Positions 54,231 through 63,927 of a stretch of 64,000 bases of DNA are shown here, piece by piece. The position numbers were made by a program, and so were the translations under genes. The notes beneath the pieces are model-generated. The model made no database searches and was not told where the DNA came from. It saw only the letters and a program-made list of their open reading frames with translations. Origin of the DNA: Roseicella frigidaeris (lineage in GTDB: Bacteria > Pseudomonadota > Alphaproteobacteria > Acetobacterales > Acetobacteraceae); contig NZ_QLIX01000021.1 of NCBI RefSeq assembly GCF_003258945.1, positions 30,765-94,764 on the forward strand, in the 5' to 3' direction. The number at the start of each line of letters is the position of its first letter. The stretch's first letter is position 1.

Positions 54231-55334
54231 ATGGCCCATCCCCTGCAGTTCATCGGCATGATCGCGCATCGCGCACAGTCCGAGATCCACCCACCCGCGG
54301 GCGCGGTGGTCGATCCGGGCTACATCGCCCGCTTCGCCCAGGCGCATGAGGCGGCCGGCTTCGACCGCATCCTCGTCGCCTGGGGCAGCAGCAGCCCGGA
54401 TGCCTTGCTCGTCGCCTCGCACGCCGCCGCGGCCACGACGCGCATCGGCTTCATGGTGGCGCACCGGCCGGGCTTCATCGCGCCGACGCTGGCGGCGCGG
54501 CAATTCGCCACCTTCGACCAGCTCTCGGGTGGCCGGGCGGCCATCCACGTCATCAGCGGCGGTAGCTCGGCCGAGCAGCGCAAGGATGGCGACTGGCTCG
54601 ACCACGCGCAGCGCTATGCGCGCTCGGAGGAGTATGTCGCCCTGCTGAAGCGGCTCTGGACCGAGCCGAAGCCCTTCGATCACGAGGGCGCTTACTACCG
54701 CTTCGAGGGCGGCTTCGCCGAGGTGAAGCCGCTGCAGCGGCCGCACATCCCGGTCTTCTTCGGCGGCTCCTCGGACATCGCCATCGAGATCGCCGGCCGG
54801 CTCGCCGATGTCTACGCCTTCTGGGGCGAGACGCTCGACCAGGCGCGCGAGACCATCGCCCGGGTGCGGGCCAGCGTGGCGAAGGCCGGGCGCGACCCGG
54901 CCACCATCCGCTTCAGCATGTCCTTCCGCCCGGTGCTGGCGGCGACCGAGGCTGCGGCCTGGGCGCGGGCCGATGCCATCATCGAGCGCATCAGGGCGTT
55001 GCGCGCGGATGCTGTTGGCTCGGGTGGACCAAAGCCTGAGAGCATTGGCTCCAGACGCCTCCTGGAGGCCGCGGCCGGCGGCCGGGTGCGCGATGCCCGC
55101 CTCTGGACCGAGGTCGCCGCGGCGGTCGGCGCCGGCGCCAACACCACCGCCCTCGTCGGCACGCCGGAGCAGGTGGCGGAGAGCCTCGCCGCCTATCACG
55201 CGCTCGGCGTCGACACCTTCCTCATCCGCGGCTTCGATCCGCTGGAGGATGCCGAAGAGTATGGCCGCAGCCTGCTGCCAGCGGTGCGCCAGGCGGTCGC
55301 TGCACAGGCAGCCCTGAGGACCGCTGCGGAATGA
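54231..55334 (+). CDS. LLM flavin-dependent monooxygenase, SsuD-like
   Basis: A 367-residue luciferase-like monooxygenase of the alkanesulfonate monooxygenase group. Typical segments are FDRILVAWGSSSPDALLVA, GFMVAHRPGFIAPTLAARQ, HVISGGSSAEQRKDGDWL and YRFEGGFAEVKPLQRPHIP. With FMNH2 and O2 it should cleave a C-S bond of a sulfonate, releasing sulfite and an aldehyde. AGAAAGGA precedes its ATG. A flavin reductase (ssuE) is not in the window, so FMNH2 must come from elsewhere. Confidence 0.9.
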   Translation: MAHPLQFIGMIAHRAQSEIHPPAGAVVDPGYIARFAQAHEAAGFDRILVAWGSSSPDALLVASHAAAATTRIGFMVAHRPGFIAPTLAARQFATFDQLSGGRAAIHVISGGSSAEQRKDGDWLDHAQRYARSEEYVALLKRLWTEPKPFDHEGAYYRFEGGFAEVKPLQRPHIPVFFGGSSDIAIEIAGRLADVYAFWGETLDQARETIARVRASVAKAGRDPATIRFSMSFRPVLAATEAAAWARADAIIERIRALRADAVGSGGPKPESIGSRRLLEAAAGGRVRDARLWTEVAAAVGAGANTTALVGTPEQVAESLAAYHALGVDTFLIRGFDPLEDAEEYGRSLLPAVRQAVAAQAALRTAAE

Positions 55335-56026
55335 TCATGCTCCATCTGCATCCCTCCCTTGTCTACCCAGCCCACCCTGGCAAGCGGAGCGTAGGCTGAG
55401 CGCCGATCTCGCATCGGCGCATGCAAGCGGGAGCGCGTGGGTGGCCGGTGTCCCTGCTGCCCATGCGAGCCCGTCCTCACCGCCGCGGGGCGTCCCGATG
55501 GCCTCCGCGATGGTGGGATGCCTGGCCGCGCCCCGGTTGCCCTCCGTCATTTCATCGATCTTGCCGGATCCATCGGCACAAGCCGTGACGCCGGGCCAGG
55601 ATTGAGACCGGGGCGCTCGCGCATCCGGTGGAATGGTCCCCGCGAGGGCTCAAGCGCCGCACCTGGCTCTTGAGCTGGACTGCGGCGCCACGGGGCAGCA
55701 TCCTCGTCCAGCGGCGCGGGCGGCAGCAATCCACCACCCGCGCCTGGCGCGCGATATCCGCTCGTCCACCTCACGCTCCAGAAGAGATCTGTGGAGCCTG
55801 TCTCCGGCCGTTGGCACGGAGGCGTGCTCACCGCGCCCGCCGCCAGGCGTGGTCGGTGTCGGGCGGCGTGGTGATGCCGCGATCGTCCAAATGGCTGCGA
55901 TCGTGCAACGCAGGCGAATGAATGCCAGCCGTTTGGCTCGTCGGATAGGGTCACCGATGACCCCTGCCCTACCGCCGCCCTGCGGCGACGACCAGTATGT
56001 CTGGTCCGCAGCGGAGGAACGCCAAC
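55335..56026. other. 690-base stretch without a recognised gene
   Basis: Several overlapping open frames occur on both strands, but none has recognisable similarity or good start signals. It may contain decayed mobile DNA. The end of this stretch holds the GGAGGAA ribosome site of the next gene. Confidence 0.4.
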
Positions 56027-57235
56027 ATGCCCGAAGACAAAAGGACGGATATCGACGCGACCGGCGTCGTCCGGCGCAACGTCTTGATCGCATCGGCTGC
56101 GGGTGTCGGCGCTGCCGCTTTCCTGGCCCGGGGCACCAGCCCTGCCAGCGCGCAGGGGGGTGCAACCTCGCCGCCGGCGCCCCAGCCGCGGACGGCCTAT
56201 ACTGGCGACGTGATCGACGGCAAGCGGGTCGTCACGGCGCTGGACGTGAACGACCTGGAGCCCGGCCGGAAGCACCTGCTGTATTTCCGTGGCGTGGCGA
56301 TGCCCACCGGGCAGCACCGGCATGCGTCCGTGACGGTCGTCCGCGGGGCGAGGCCAGGCAAGCGCGTCATCCTGGTGAGTGGCGTGCATGGCGATGAGAT
56401 GAGTTCGATCCACGCCGTCCAGACCGTGATGAACCAGCTCGACCCGGCCGCGATGTCGGGCACGGTGATGGCGGTCACGGACGTGTCCGGCCCGGCCCTG
56501 GAGAGCATGCAGCGTCGTTGGCCCGATGCGGGCCGAGGCGCCGATCTGATCGACATGAACCGGGAATGGCCAGGCAACGAGAACGGCCTCACGGCGGCCA
56601 GCCGGCATGCGGGCCTGCTGTTCAACCGCCTGCTGCGGCCCAACGCCGACTACGCGATCGATTTCCACACGGGGACGACCGGCTTCGAGGTGACGGCGTT
56701 CAACATCGGGGAGATGAGCGTGCCGGCCGTCCGGGCCATGCTGGAGCTGTATCCGGTCGGCCAGATCTTCGACAATCCGGTCTATACGGGCGTGCTGCAC
56801 AACGCCTTCATGGAGGCAGGCATCCCGTCCTTCACGCCGGAGATCGGCGCGGCGCGCGTCCTCGATCCGGGGATGATCGCGCTGTTCGTGGAGGGCACGA
56901 TGAACGTCCTCAGGCATCACGGCATCCTGGCCGGACCCATGGGACGCACGGCCAAGGACGTGCGTGTCTATGTCGGCAACGACGCCTTTCCGATCCTGGC
57001 CACCGCCGGTGGGCTCGTGGAGTTCCTGGTCAAGCTCAATGACCGGGTCGAGGTGGGGCAGAAGGTCGCAGTCCAGCGCAACGCCTTCGGCGAGGTGGTC
57101 GCGGATTATGCGAGCGGCGTGACCGGGGAGATCACGGGGCTGCGCAGCGACGCCATGGCCGAGCCCGGCAACCCCCTCGCTTTCATCCTGTTCAACCGGC
57201 CGGAAGCGCGGGAGCCTGCCGGCTACCCCGAGTGA
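56027..57235 (+). CDS. Exported aspartoacylase/succinylglutamate desuccinylase-family hydrolase
   Basis: A 402-residue zinc-dependent amidohydrolase of the AstE/AspA family (M14-like). The zinc ligands HxxE are in VSGVHGDEMSS near residue 115 and the third histidine is in AIDFHTGTTG near 205, with NREWPG between. The N-terminus has a Tat-like signal (RRNVLIASAAGVGAAAF), so it acts outside the cytoplasm. The C-terminal domain is the usual beta-rich one. The start at 56027 follows GGAGGAA. It should cleave an N-acyl amino acid or similar; the substrate is not known. Confidence 0.87.
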   Translation: MPEDKRTDIDATGVVRRNVLIASAAGVGAAAFLARGTSPASAQGGATSPPAPQPRTAYTGDVIDGKRVVTALDVNDLEPGRKHLLYFRGVAMPTGQHRHASVTVVRGARPGKRVILVSGVHGDEMSSIHAVQTVMNQLDPAAMSGTVMAVTDVSGPALESMQRRWPDAGRGADLIDMNREWPGNENGLTAASRHAGLLFNRLLRPNADYAIDFHTGTTGFEVTAFNIGEMSVPAVRAMLELYPVGQIFDNPVYTGVLHNAFMEAGIPSFTPEIGAARVLDPGMIALFVEGTMNVLRHHGILAGPMGRTAKDVRVYVGNDAFPILATAGGLVEFLVKLNDRVEVGQKVAVQRNAFGEVVADYASGVTGEITGLRSDAMAEPGNPLAFILFNRPEAREPAGYPE

Positions 57236-57444
57236 TCGGCGGCGGCGGATGCCGCCGCTGGCAGCCGATGCGCGCCAAGTCGAATGGGACGGTCCGGACC
57301 GGTCGCAGCGTGGCGAGGCTGATGTCGGTGCGGCCGAAGCCTCTCCCGGCACCGGCAACCGCATGCCTTGCCCGGCTCGTGCCCGATCGGCCAGCATGCC
57401 ATCCTCCTGCGAGGGGCGCCCCGGACAGGATTGGGGAGGACTGC

Positions 57445-58494
57445 ATGCGCAACTTCGATCATCCCACGCGCTATGGACGGATCTTTCCTCCGAACGCTGC
57501 CTGGCTCGCGCAGCGCCCGCCGGAGCCGGCGCTGGAGCCGGACCTGCCGATCATCGATGCGCACCATCACCTGTGGCACCGGCCGGATCAGCGCTACCTC
57601 CTGCCGGAATTCCTCGCCGACCTGCGCACCGGGCACAAAGTTGCCGCCACCGTCTTCGTCCAGTGCCATGCCATGTACCGCGCCTCCGGCCCCGAGGAGA
57701 TGCGGCCGGTCGGCGAGACGGAGTTCGTCGCCGGCATCGCGGCGATGAGCGACAGCGGCGGCTATGGTCCGACGCGCATCGCCGCCGCGATCGTCGGTTT
57801 CGCCGATCTCACGCTCGGTGACCGCGTCGAGACCGTGCTCGAGGCGCATATTCGCGCTGGTGGCGGGCGCTTCCGCGGCGTGCGGCATTCCGCCGCCTGG
57901 GACGCCGATCCGATCATCGGCAATGGCCATCCTGCGCCGCACCTGCTGCAGCGGACGGATTTCCGGGCCGGGCTGCAACGGCTTGCCGCGCTCGGCCTCT
58001 CCTTCGATCTCTGGGTTTTCCACACGCAGCTCGGCGAAGCCCTGGAGCTGGTGCGCGCCCATCCTTCGGTGCGTTTCGTCCTCGGCCATTGCGGCGGCCC
58101 GCTCGGCTATGGCCCCTATGCTGGCCACGCCGATTCGGTGTTCGCGCACTGGAAGGCGGGCATGGCCGCTCTGGCGCAGTGCCCCAATGTGGTCGTGAAG
58201 CTCGGTGGCATGATGATGCGGCTGGCTGCCTATGACTATGGGGCGCTGCCCAGGCCGCCGACCTCCGCCGAGCTCGCCGCCCACTGGCGGCCGTATATCG
58301 AAACCTGCATCGAATTGTTCGGCGCCGACCGATGCCTGTTCGAGAGCAATTTCCCCGTGGAAAAGATGGGCATCGGCTATGCCGAGCTCTGGAACGCCTT
58401 CAAGCGCCTTGCCGCGGGGGCTTCGCACGACGAAAAGCGGGCCTTGTTCTCCGGCACGTCAGCGCGGGTCTATCGCCTGTCGGAGACAGTTTGA
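57445..58494 (+). CDS. Amidohydrolase (TIM-barrel, PDC-lactonase-like)
   Basis: A 349-residue metal-dependent hydrolase of the amidohydrolase-2 family. The first metal motif is IIDAHHHLW near residue 37, with FVLGHCGGP near 220 and the C-terminal FESNFPVEKMG near 300. This pattern is shared with 2-pyrone-4,6-dicarboxylate lactonase and L-fuconolactonase-type enzymes, which open lactones or decarboxylate. GGGGAGGA precedes the ATG. No neighbouring pathway gene defines its substrate. Confidence 0.88.
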   Translation: MRNFDHPTRYGRIFPPNAAWLAQRPPEPALEPDLPIIDAHHHLWHRPDQRYLLPEFLADLRTGHKVAATVFVQCHAMYRASGPEEMRPVGETEFVAGIAAMSDSGGYGPTRIAAAIVGFADLTLGDRVETVLEAHIRAGGGRFRGVRHSAAWDADPIIGNGHPAPHLLQRTDFRAGLQRLAALGLSFDLWVFHTQLGEALELVRAHPSVRFVLGHCGGPLGYGPYAGHADSVFAHWKAGMAALAQCPNVVVKLGGMMMRLAAYDYGALPRPPTSAELAAHWRPYIETCIELFGADRCLFESNFPVEKMGIGYAELWNAFKRLAAGASHDEKRALFSGTSARVYRLSETV

Positions 58495-58525
58495 GACAGG
58501 ATCGCACCATGCTCTTGCGATGGGA

Positions 58526-59437
58526 TCAGCTCCGAGACGCCATGATCATGCCCAGGGCGATCAGAAGCCCCCCGCAGATGAGATCATAGCCGATCCGCTC
58601 GCCCAGGATGAAATTGCCCATGAGCACGCCGGTCAGCGGAATGGCCATGATGGCGATCGTCGCAATCATCGGCGACAGCCGGCGGGACAGTTCGATGAGG
58701 CAGCTCGTGCCGAAGGGGGCGACGATCATCCCATTGAACAAGGCCACCGGCCACGCCCCGGGCGGAATGCCGCCAGTCGGCTCGAGGATCATGGCCAGGG
58801 CGATGAGGAGGCAGGCCGAGATCGCGAAGGACCACGGCAGCAGCTCCAACACATGCAGCTGGGGCGGCCGGGCGCGAATCACGAGAATGGTGCACGCCCA
58901 GGCGAATGCGGCCACGAGCAACGCCAGGTAGGCCGCCATGGAATCGAGCTCGCCCCAGTCGATGGCCCAGGGCTGGACGATGACGACGACGCCGCACAAG
59001 GTGACCATGGCAGCGAACCAGCGCAGGGCTGGCTCCTTCTGCCCGAACAGGGCAGTCAGCGGCACGACCCAGATGAGCGCGGCGTTCGACAGGATCGCCG
59101 TCTGGCCGGCAGGCACGGACCTGACCGCCAGGTGGCAACACAGGAAGAAGGCGGTCAGCTGCAGCACGCCGATGGCCAGCAATGCGGGCGCATCTGCCGC
59201 GGCGGGGCGCACGAGCCGCCCGCCGCGGAGAATGAGCAAGGTCAGACATGCGAGACAGGACCGCACGGCCGCAAGCCAGAAGGGGCTCGCCGAGGTCGTT
59301 ATCAGGGCGATCTTGACTGCCGGCCAGGACGCTCCGAACAGCAGAATCGCTGCAAGCAGCAGCACCGTGGTTGAGCCACCCAGCCGCCTCAGGCGCCCTT
59401 CGGGCAAGCGGGCAGATGTCGAGGCTGAAGGCGGCAT
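58526..59437 (-). CDS. EamA/DMT-superfamily transporter
   Basis: A 303-residue membrane protein with ten predicted helices in two EamA repeats (SWPAVKIALITTSASPFW in the first, IMAIPLTGVLMGNFILGE in the second). Members export metabolites or amino acids. It converges with the amidohydrolase. The start is uncertain because no clear ribosome site lies ahead of the ATG at 59437 (the upstream bases are CCTCCT), and a start a few codons later is possible. Confidence 0.88.
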   Translation of the reverse strand: MPPSASTSARLPEGRLRRLGGSTTVLLLAAILLFGASWPAVKIALITTSASPFWLAAVRSCLACLTLLILRGGRLVRPAAADAPALLAIGVLQLTAFFLCCHLAVRSVPAGQTAILSNAALIWVVPLTALFGQKEPALRWFAAMVTLCGVVVIVQPWAIDWGELDSMAAYLALLVAAFAWACTILVIRARPPQLHVLELLPWSFAISACLLIALAMILEPTGGIPPGAWPVALFNGMIVAPFGTSCLIELSRRLSPMIATIAIMAIPLTGVLMGNFILGERIGYDLICGGLLIALGMIMASRS

Positions 59438-59573
59438 GCCCGAGGAGGCCTATCTATGTATCGCGGTTGTCTAGCATGACACGCAGTCCCCACCGTCGAG
59501 ATCCGTCTCAGCCTGACGTCGCAGCCAACGGATAGCCCCGAACCTGGGCGGCCGGATGCCGTTCCCGCTGCCG

Positions 59574-60206
59574 TCACACGGCAATAAGACGCTTCAGGTC
59601 ATCCGTATCGAGCCGATAGTAAACCCGTTCCAGCTGCCGGGCGCCTTGGCTGCTGTAGAGGCGACGGGCATTGGCGTTCTCGGCATCCGTCGTCCAGTCG
59701 AGCGCCGAGAAGCCCTGCGCCAGGGCAAGGGCCGATGCGGCACGGAGCAGGGCCTTTGCAATACCCAGGCGGCGGGCCGAGGAAGACACATAGAGGTCCC
59801 TGATGTACAGGGAACGGGTCAGCTCGTTGGCGGGGAAGCTGACGTTCAGCACGATGGACCCGTGAATTCTGCCATCATCCGATGCGGCCACGAGAATCCT
59901 TGGTCCAAACTCTCCCTGCTGCTCGTTGCCACAGGCAAACTCGGCGGCTTTCCGCGCCATCTCGGCGGTGACCGGCTTGCCGTAGTGTATCTGCATTTCC
60001 TGCCATAGTGCCGCAAGGCCCTGCGCATCACCCGGCAGCAGCGTCCGGACAAGGACTGTATGATCATCCTTGCAAGAAAACTGTTCTTTGATGAGCGAGT
60101 TCAAGGGAATCCCCGTAGCGATTTGGATTTGTATTTGTGCACTGCAGTGCGCGCGCGAGAGGGATGCAACTTCCCGGCACTCATTACGGAGTCTTACAAC
60201 CATCAT
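59574..60206 (-). CDS. GNAT-family N-acetyltransferase
   Basis: A GNAT acetyltransferase of up to 210 residues. The acetyl-CoA loop is SSSARRLGIAKALLRAA, preceded by the strand LYIRDLYV, followed by ENANARRLYSSQGA. This resembles small amine or amino-acid acetyltransferases. The domain begins around VRTLLPGDAQGLAALW, so the first 35 residues may not be translated; the region also offers a TTG (LNSLIKEQF) with GGGGA ahead. The 5' region is AT-rich and unlike its neighbours. Confidence 0.82.
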   Translation of the reverse strand: MMVVRLRNECREVASLSRAHCSAQIQIQIATGIPLNSLIKEQFSCKDDHTVLVRTLLPGDAQGLAALWQEMQIHYGKPVTAEMARKAAEFACGNEQQGEFGPRILVAASDDGRIHGSIVLNVSFPANELTRSLYIRDLYVSSSARRLGIAKALLRAASALALAQGFSALDWTTDAENANARRLYSSQGARQLERVYYRLDTDDLKRLIAV

Positions 60207-60687
60207 GGGGTTTTTTCAATGATGAATTAAAAATCAAAAGTTGTATATGGCGCAGAAGCGAGCGGTGTGCCCGGCCAGGCCGGGACCCGCCCCGGCGGAG
60301 CCACGACGCCGTCCGGGATCGATGTCGTCAGCAACCCGGCGGGCGTGATGCAGCATGGCCAGCATAGGTCCTCGTTCCCGGCGAAGCAGGCCCCGGGCCT
60401 CACCGGCGGCCATCCGAAGCGGCTGAGTGGACCAGGCTGGAGCGAGCCATTCCGCGCTGAGCCTCGTGCGAGAAATCCGTGGCGCCCGTCATCCGGGAAC
60501 CAGGCTGGGTGGCCAGCGGCGCCGCCCGGCCGGCTTCGGAAAGAAGCATGCCTACCAAGGCACCATCCGCGATACTGCCCGCGGCCAGCCCTGTAGCCCG
60601 TGACCCGGAGGCCGGAGCGGCCGCCATCCAATCGGCCCCGGCCAGGACCTGCCCGCAACCGACCACCGATCGCAGAGGGAGTTCTCG
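60207..60687. other. 480-base intergenic stretch with AT-rich start
   Basis: The first 40 bases (GTTTTTTCAATGATGAATTA onward) are among the most AT-rich in the window and probably hold the GNAT promoter. The remaining 440 bases carry no recognised gene. Confidence 0.45.
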
Positions 60688-61047
60688 ATGACCACATATG
60701 CCATCCTTGCCTACGACAAGCTCGACGGCGAGGCCGCGGCACGCCGGCAGGCCAAGCGCGCGCCGCATTTCGAGCGCATGAAGCTGGCCATCGGTCAGGG
60801 TCTCATCCACTTCGCTGGCAGCATGCTGGCCGAGGATGGCCGCATGATGTGCTCCATCGTCATCGGCGACTTCCCGGATCGGGCGGCGGTGGATGCCTGG
60901 GTGCGGGAGGAGCCCTATGTGGAGAACGGCGCCTGGGACAGGATCGAGGTCGCGCCGATGTTCGTCGCGGTGAAGGAAGGCAGGATCACCGATGATTGGC
61001 AGACCTTGATGGCGCGGCATCTCGCCCAGCAAGCCAAGGCGTCATGA
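60688..61047 (+). CDS. YciI-family protein
   Basis: A 119-residue YciI-like protein. The conserved catalytic-type His and Asp are seen in KRAPHFERMKLAI and DFPDRAAVDAWVREEPYV. These ferredoxin-fold proteins are small dehydrochlorinase-like enzymes or partners whose role is rarely known. AGAGGGAG precedes the ATG. It is a single gene on the plus strand. Confidence 0.88.
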   Translation: MTTYAILAYDKLDGEAAARRQAKRAPHFERMKLAIGQGLIHFAGSMLAEDGRMMCSIVIGDFPDRAAVDAWVREEPYVENGAWDRIEVAPMFVAVKEGRITDDWQTLMARHLAQQAKAS

Positions 61048-61235
61048 GGCACCCTTCGGCCCGGGATCGCCCCTGCATCGCAACCGGCTGAGGGTTGCGC
61101 CCGGTCGATGATGCGCTCAGCATAATCGCTCATTCCGGTGCCGCGACGTCGCGGCACCGCTGCCCGCCGGCGATTGGCCCTCCTCAACCGTGAAACATCC
61201 GCTGTAGGCTCGCGCCAATAACCGGAGGAACGGCC

Positions 61236-62075
61236 ATGGAGTTCGGTGCCTCGATGTTCTTCACCGACTATTCCATGACGCCCGCGGCGCTCGGCCGCGC
61301 GCTCGAGGAACGCGGCTTCGAATCGGTCTGGGCCCCTGAGCATTCGCATATTCCGCTGTCCCGCAAATCGCCATGGCCGGGCGGGGGCGAGTTGCCGAAG
61401 CGCTACTACGATTGCATGGACCCTTTCGTCTGCCTCACGGCCGCGGCCATGGCGACGACGAAGCTCAAACTCGGCACGGGCGTCTGCCTGGTGAACCAGC
61501 GCGATCCGATCCAGACCGCCAAGCTGGTGGCGTCGCTCGATCAGATCTCGTCCGGACGCTTCCTGTTCGGCATCGGCGTTGGCTGGAACCAGGATGAGAT
61601 GGAGAATCACGGCACGGCCTTCGACACTCGGGCCAAGCTGACACGCGAGCGCATCGAGGCGATGAAGGAGATCTGGACCAAGTCGAAGGCCGAGTACCAC
61701 GGCGAATTCGTCAATTTCGATCCCATGATGGCCTGGCCGAAACCCGTCCAGAAGCCGCATCCGCCCATCCTTGTCGGGGGTGCCTTTCCCCAGGGGGCGC
61801 GCCGCGCCATTCGCTACGGGGATGGCTGGATTCCGATCGCCGGCCGTGCGCCGTTGAACGAAGCCCTGGACAAGTTCCGCCACATGGCGGCCGAAGCGGG
61901 CCGGGACCCTGCGAGCCTCCCGATCACCGCCTTCGGCGCAGCCGAGAACCGCGACGAGATCCGGCGCTTCCGCGACCTCGGCGTTGCCCGCGCGGTCGTG
62001 TCGCTTGATTCCGACAGGGAGGACAAGATCCTTCCCATCCTCGATCGCTGGGCCGAGCTGATCCGCGAGGGATGA
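61236..62075 (+). CDS. LLM-class oxidoreductase (F420- or FMN-type)
   Basis: A 279-residue luciferase-like protein. The N-terminal ERGFESVWAPEHSHIP, then LKLGTGVCLVNQRDPIQTA, FLFGIGVGWNQDEMENHG and WPKPVQKPHPPILVGGAFP are those of the F420-dependent TIGR03619-like subgroup. Whether the organism makes F420 is not shown here; FMN use is possible. GGAGGAA precedes the ATG. Its substrate is unknown. Confidence 0.87.
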   Translation: MEFGASMFFTDYSMTPAALGRALEERGFESVWAPEHSHIPLSRKSPWPGGGELPKRYYDCMDPFVCLTAAAMATTKLKLGTGVCLVNQRDPIQTAKLVASLDQISSGRFLFGIGVGWNQDEMENHGTAFDTRAKLTRERIEAMKEIWTKSKAEYHGEFVNFDPMMAWPKPVQKPHPPILVGGAFPQGARRAIRYGDGWIPIAGRAPLNEALDKFRHMAAEAGRDPASLPITAFGAAENRDEIRRFRDLGVARAVVSLDSDREDKILPILDRWAELIREG

Positions 62076-62288
62076 CGGCGACAGGGTCGCGGCCAGGTGG
62101 CGCAGCCGACTGGCTGGACCACCGGCCGCACCAGGCATCCCGCCGCGGGGCAGGGGGCTTCGCAGGGCAAGGCCGCGGCGACGGGCATCAGCCTGGCACG
62201 GAATGGATCGCCGCCCTGGCCAGCGCCGATGGCGTCGTGGCGCGAACCCACATCCCCGCTGGCGGCAGCGTGATGCGCCGAGCGGCTG

Positions 62289-63857
62289 TCAGGCCGCGCC
62301 GCGCCGGCCTGCCCCGCCATGCGATGGCGCCCCGGTCAGGACGACGGCCAGTTCCTTGGCGTCCGGCTGCCGGACCCCCCGCAGCGTCTCGACCAGCTCC
62401 TCACTCTCGACCTTGCCCCAATCCGCGACCAGCACCAGCGCGTCCAGCACCTCCGTCAGCACGCGGGCGTCGCCGAAGCCGCTCAGGCATGGAAGGTCCA
62501 CCAGGATGACGTCGTAGCCCGCCGCCGAGCGCTGGATCAGCCCGGCACGCTGGCGCGGCGTCTCGGCCGCCGCAGGGCCGCCCGCCGGCCCCGGGAGCGG
62601 CAGGAAGTCCGGCTCGCCCGGCATCCCGCGCCGGATCGGCGGCTGCAGGTCGGCACCACCGGTCTGCGCCGCCCGGCTGAGCGGGGAGCGCTGGAAGTCC
62701 GCATCCACGAGCAGCGTCCGGCACCCCGCCTCGGCCATCAGGGCCGCCAGGTTGGCGGCCACCACCGCATGGCCTTGCCCGGCCGTGGGCGCGGCGAAAC
62801 CGACCACCAGCGCATCGCCATCGCGGCGCCACTCCTCGATGGCCGATCGCATCAGGCGCATGCGCTCGGTGGCGTCCGAACGGGGCTGCTCCGTCGCATG
62901 GCGCCAGGGGCTGCCGGCGGGGAAGAGCGCATCCACGGAGCCCGGCGCCGGGCGTCCCGCAGCCTGCGGCTGTACCGCGGGGATGACGCCGAGGCAGGGC
63001 AGGCCGGTCCGCCGCTCCACATCGCCCGCGCTGCGCAGGCGCCGGTCCAGGGTCTCGCAGACCGCTGCGAAGGCGCTGCCGCCCGCCAGGCCCAGCAGGG
63101 CCGAGACCAGCAGGACCACGGCGCCGCCAGGACCGGTCGGCTTGAGGGGCCGGGCCGCCGGGGAGATGATGCGGGTGGTGGAGGCCGGGTTGGTCCGGTC
63201 CGTGATCAGCGTGCCGAGGCGGCGCTGGTCCTCGACGAACTGCGCCGCGATCGCATTGGCGATGCGGGCGGATTTCTCCGCCTCGTCGCTGGTCACGCCG
63301 ATATCGACGACGAAGGAATTGCCCAGGCGGCGGACGCGCGAGGTGGTCCGCAGCCGCTCCACCGCCGCCTGCTCGCGCAGCCGGGCCATGTCCTCCGGGC
63401 CGGTGCCGGCCGTCCCGGAGCCGCCGGACAGCAGGCTGCGCAGACCGCCAAGCATCGAGGACCGCCCCTGGTCGTAATACGGGTCCTCGGCCAGCCGCAG
63501 GTCCCGCACGACGGCGCCAAGGATCAGGTCCGACTGGATGGTCAGGATCTGGGTCTCGACATAGCCGAGATCCTCCGTCGGGCTGGTCGCCTCCACCACC
63601 GGCCGTGGCCGGCGGTTCTCGACCACCAGGGAGGTCGTGGCGCTGTACCGGGCGGGCATCAGCAGGAAGGCCGCGAGGCCGAGCACCAGCGCCGCCGCGC
63701 CGCAGCCCGCGATGAACCGCCAATTCCGCCGCAGGAAGCCCAGCACGGCCCGCAATTCCGATGGCGGCGCGCCATGGCCTGGCAGCGTGGCCATCAGGGC
63801 CGTGACGCGATCGGGCCGCGGCAGGTCGGCACGGGTCAGGAGGCGCTGCGAAGTCAT
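62289..63857 (-). CDS. Wzz/BY-kinase-like polysaccharide chain-length protein with altered Walker A
   Basis: A 522-residue inner-membrane protein. The Wzz domain starts near residue 38, with two membrane helices (FIAGCGAAALVLGLAAFLLM near 50, and one near 245) and a periplasmic coiled region between. A tyrosine-kinase-like ATPase fold follows. Walker A' (LLVDADFQRS) and Walker B (VILVDLPCL) are present, but the Walker A reads APTAGQGHAVVAANLA, with histidine where the ATP-binding lysine should be. The C-terminal tyrosine cluster is also missing. It probably keeps only a structural role in exopolysaccharide export. It starts 71 bases from the IS21-like end. Confidence 0.82.
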   Translation of the reverse strand: MTSQRLLTRADLPRPDRVTALMATLPGHGAPPSELRAVLGFLRRNWRFIAGCGAAALVLGLAAFLLMPARYSATTSLVVENRRPRPVVEATSPTEDLGYVETQILTIQSDLILGAVVRDLRLAEDPYYDQGRSSMLGGLRSLLSGGSGTAGTGPEDMARLREQAAVERLRTTSRVRRLGNSFVVDIGVTSDEAEKSARIANAIAAQFVEDQRRLGTLITDRTNPASTTRIISPAARPLKPTGPGGAVVLLVSALLGLAGGSAFAAVCETLDRRLRSAGDVERRTGLPCLGVIPAVQPQAAGRPAPGSVDALFPAGSPWRHATEQPRSDATERMRLMRSAIEEWRRDGDALVVGFAAPTAGQGHAVVAANLAALMAEAGCRTLLVDADFQRSPLSRAAQTGGADLQPPIRRGMPGEPDFLPLPGPAGGPAAAETPRQRAGLIQRSAAGYDVILVDLPCLSGFGDARVLTEVLDALVLVADWGKVESEELVETLRGVRQPDAKELAVVLTGAPSHGGAGRRGAA

Positions 63858-63927
63858 CGAGTCACATCTCTCCCGACATGTCGGTGAAGTACTGGCCGGC
63901 GATGCCGATGCATGTCCGGTCCGTCAG

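Noticed and set aside
55628..55921. Plus-strand frame of 97 codons and minus-strand frames resembling transposase tails
   Set aside because: No reliable match to any transposase segment and no terminal repeats seen. Kept only as a gene-free stretch.
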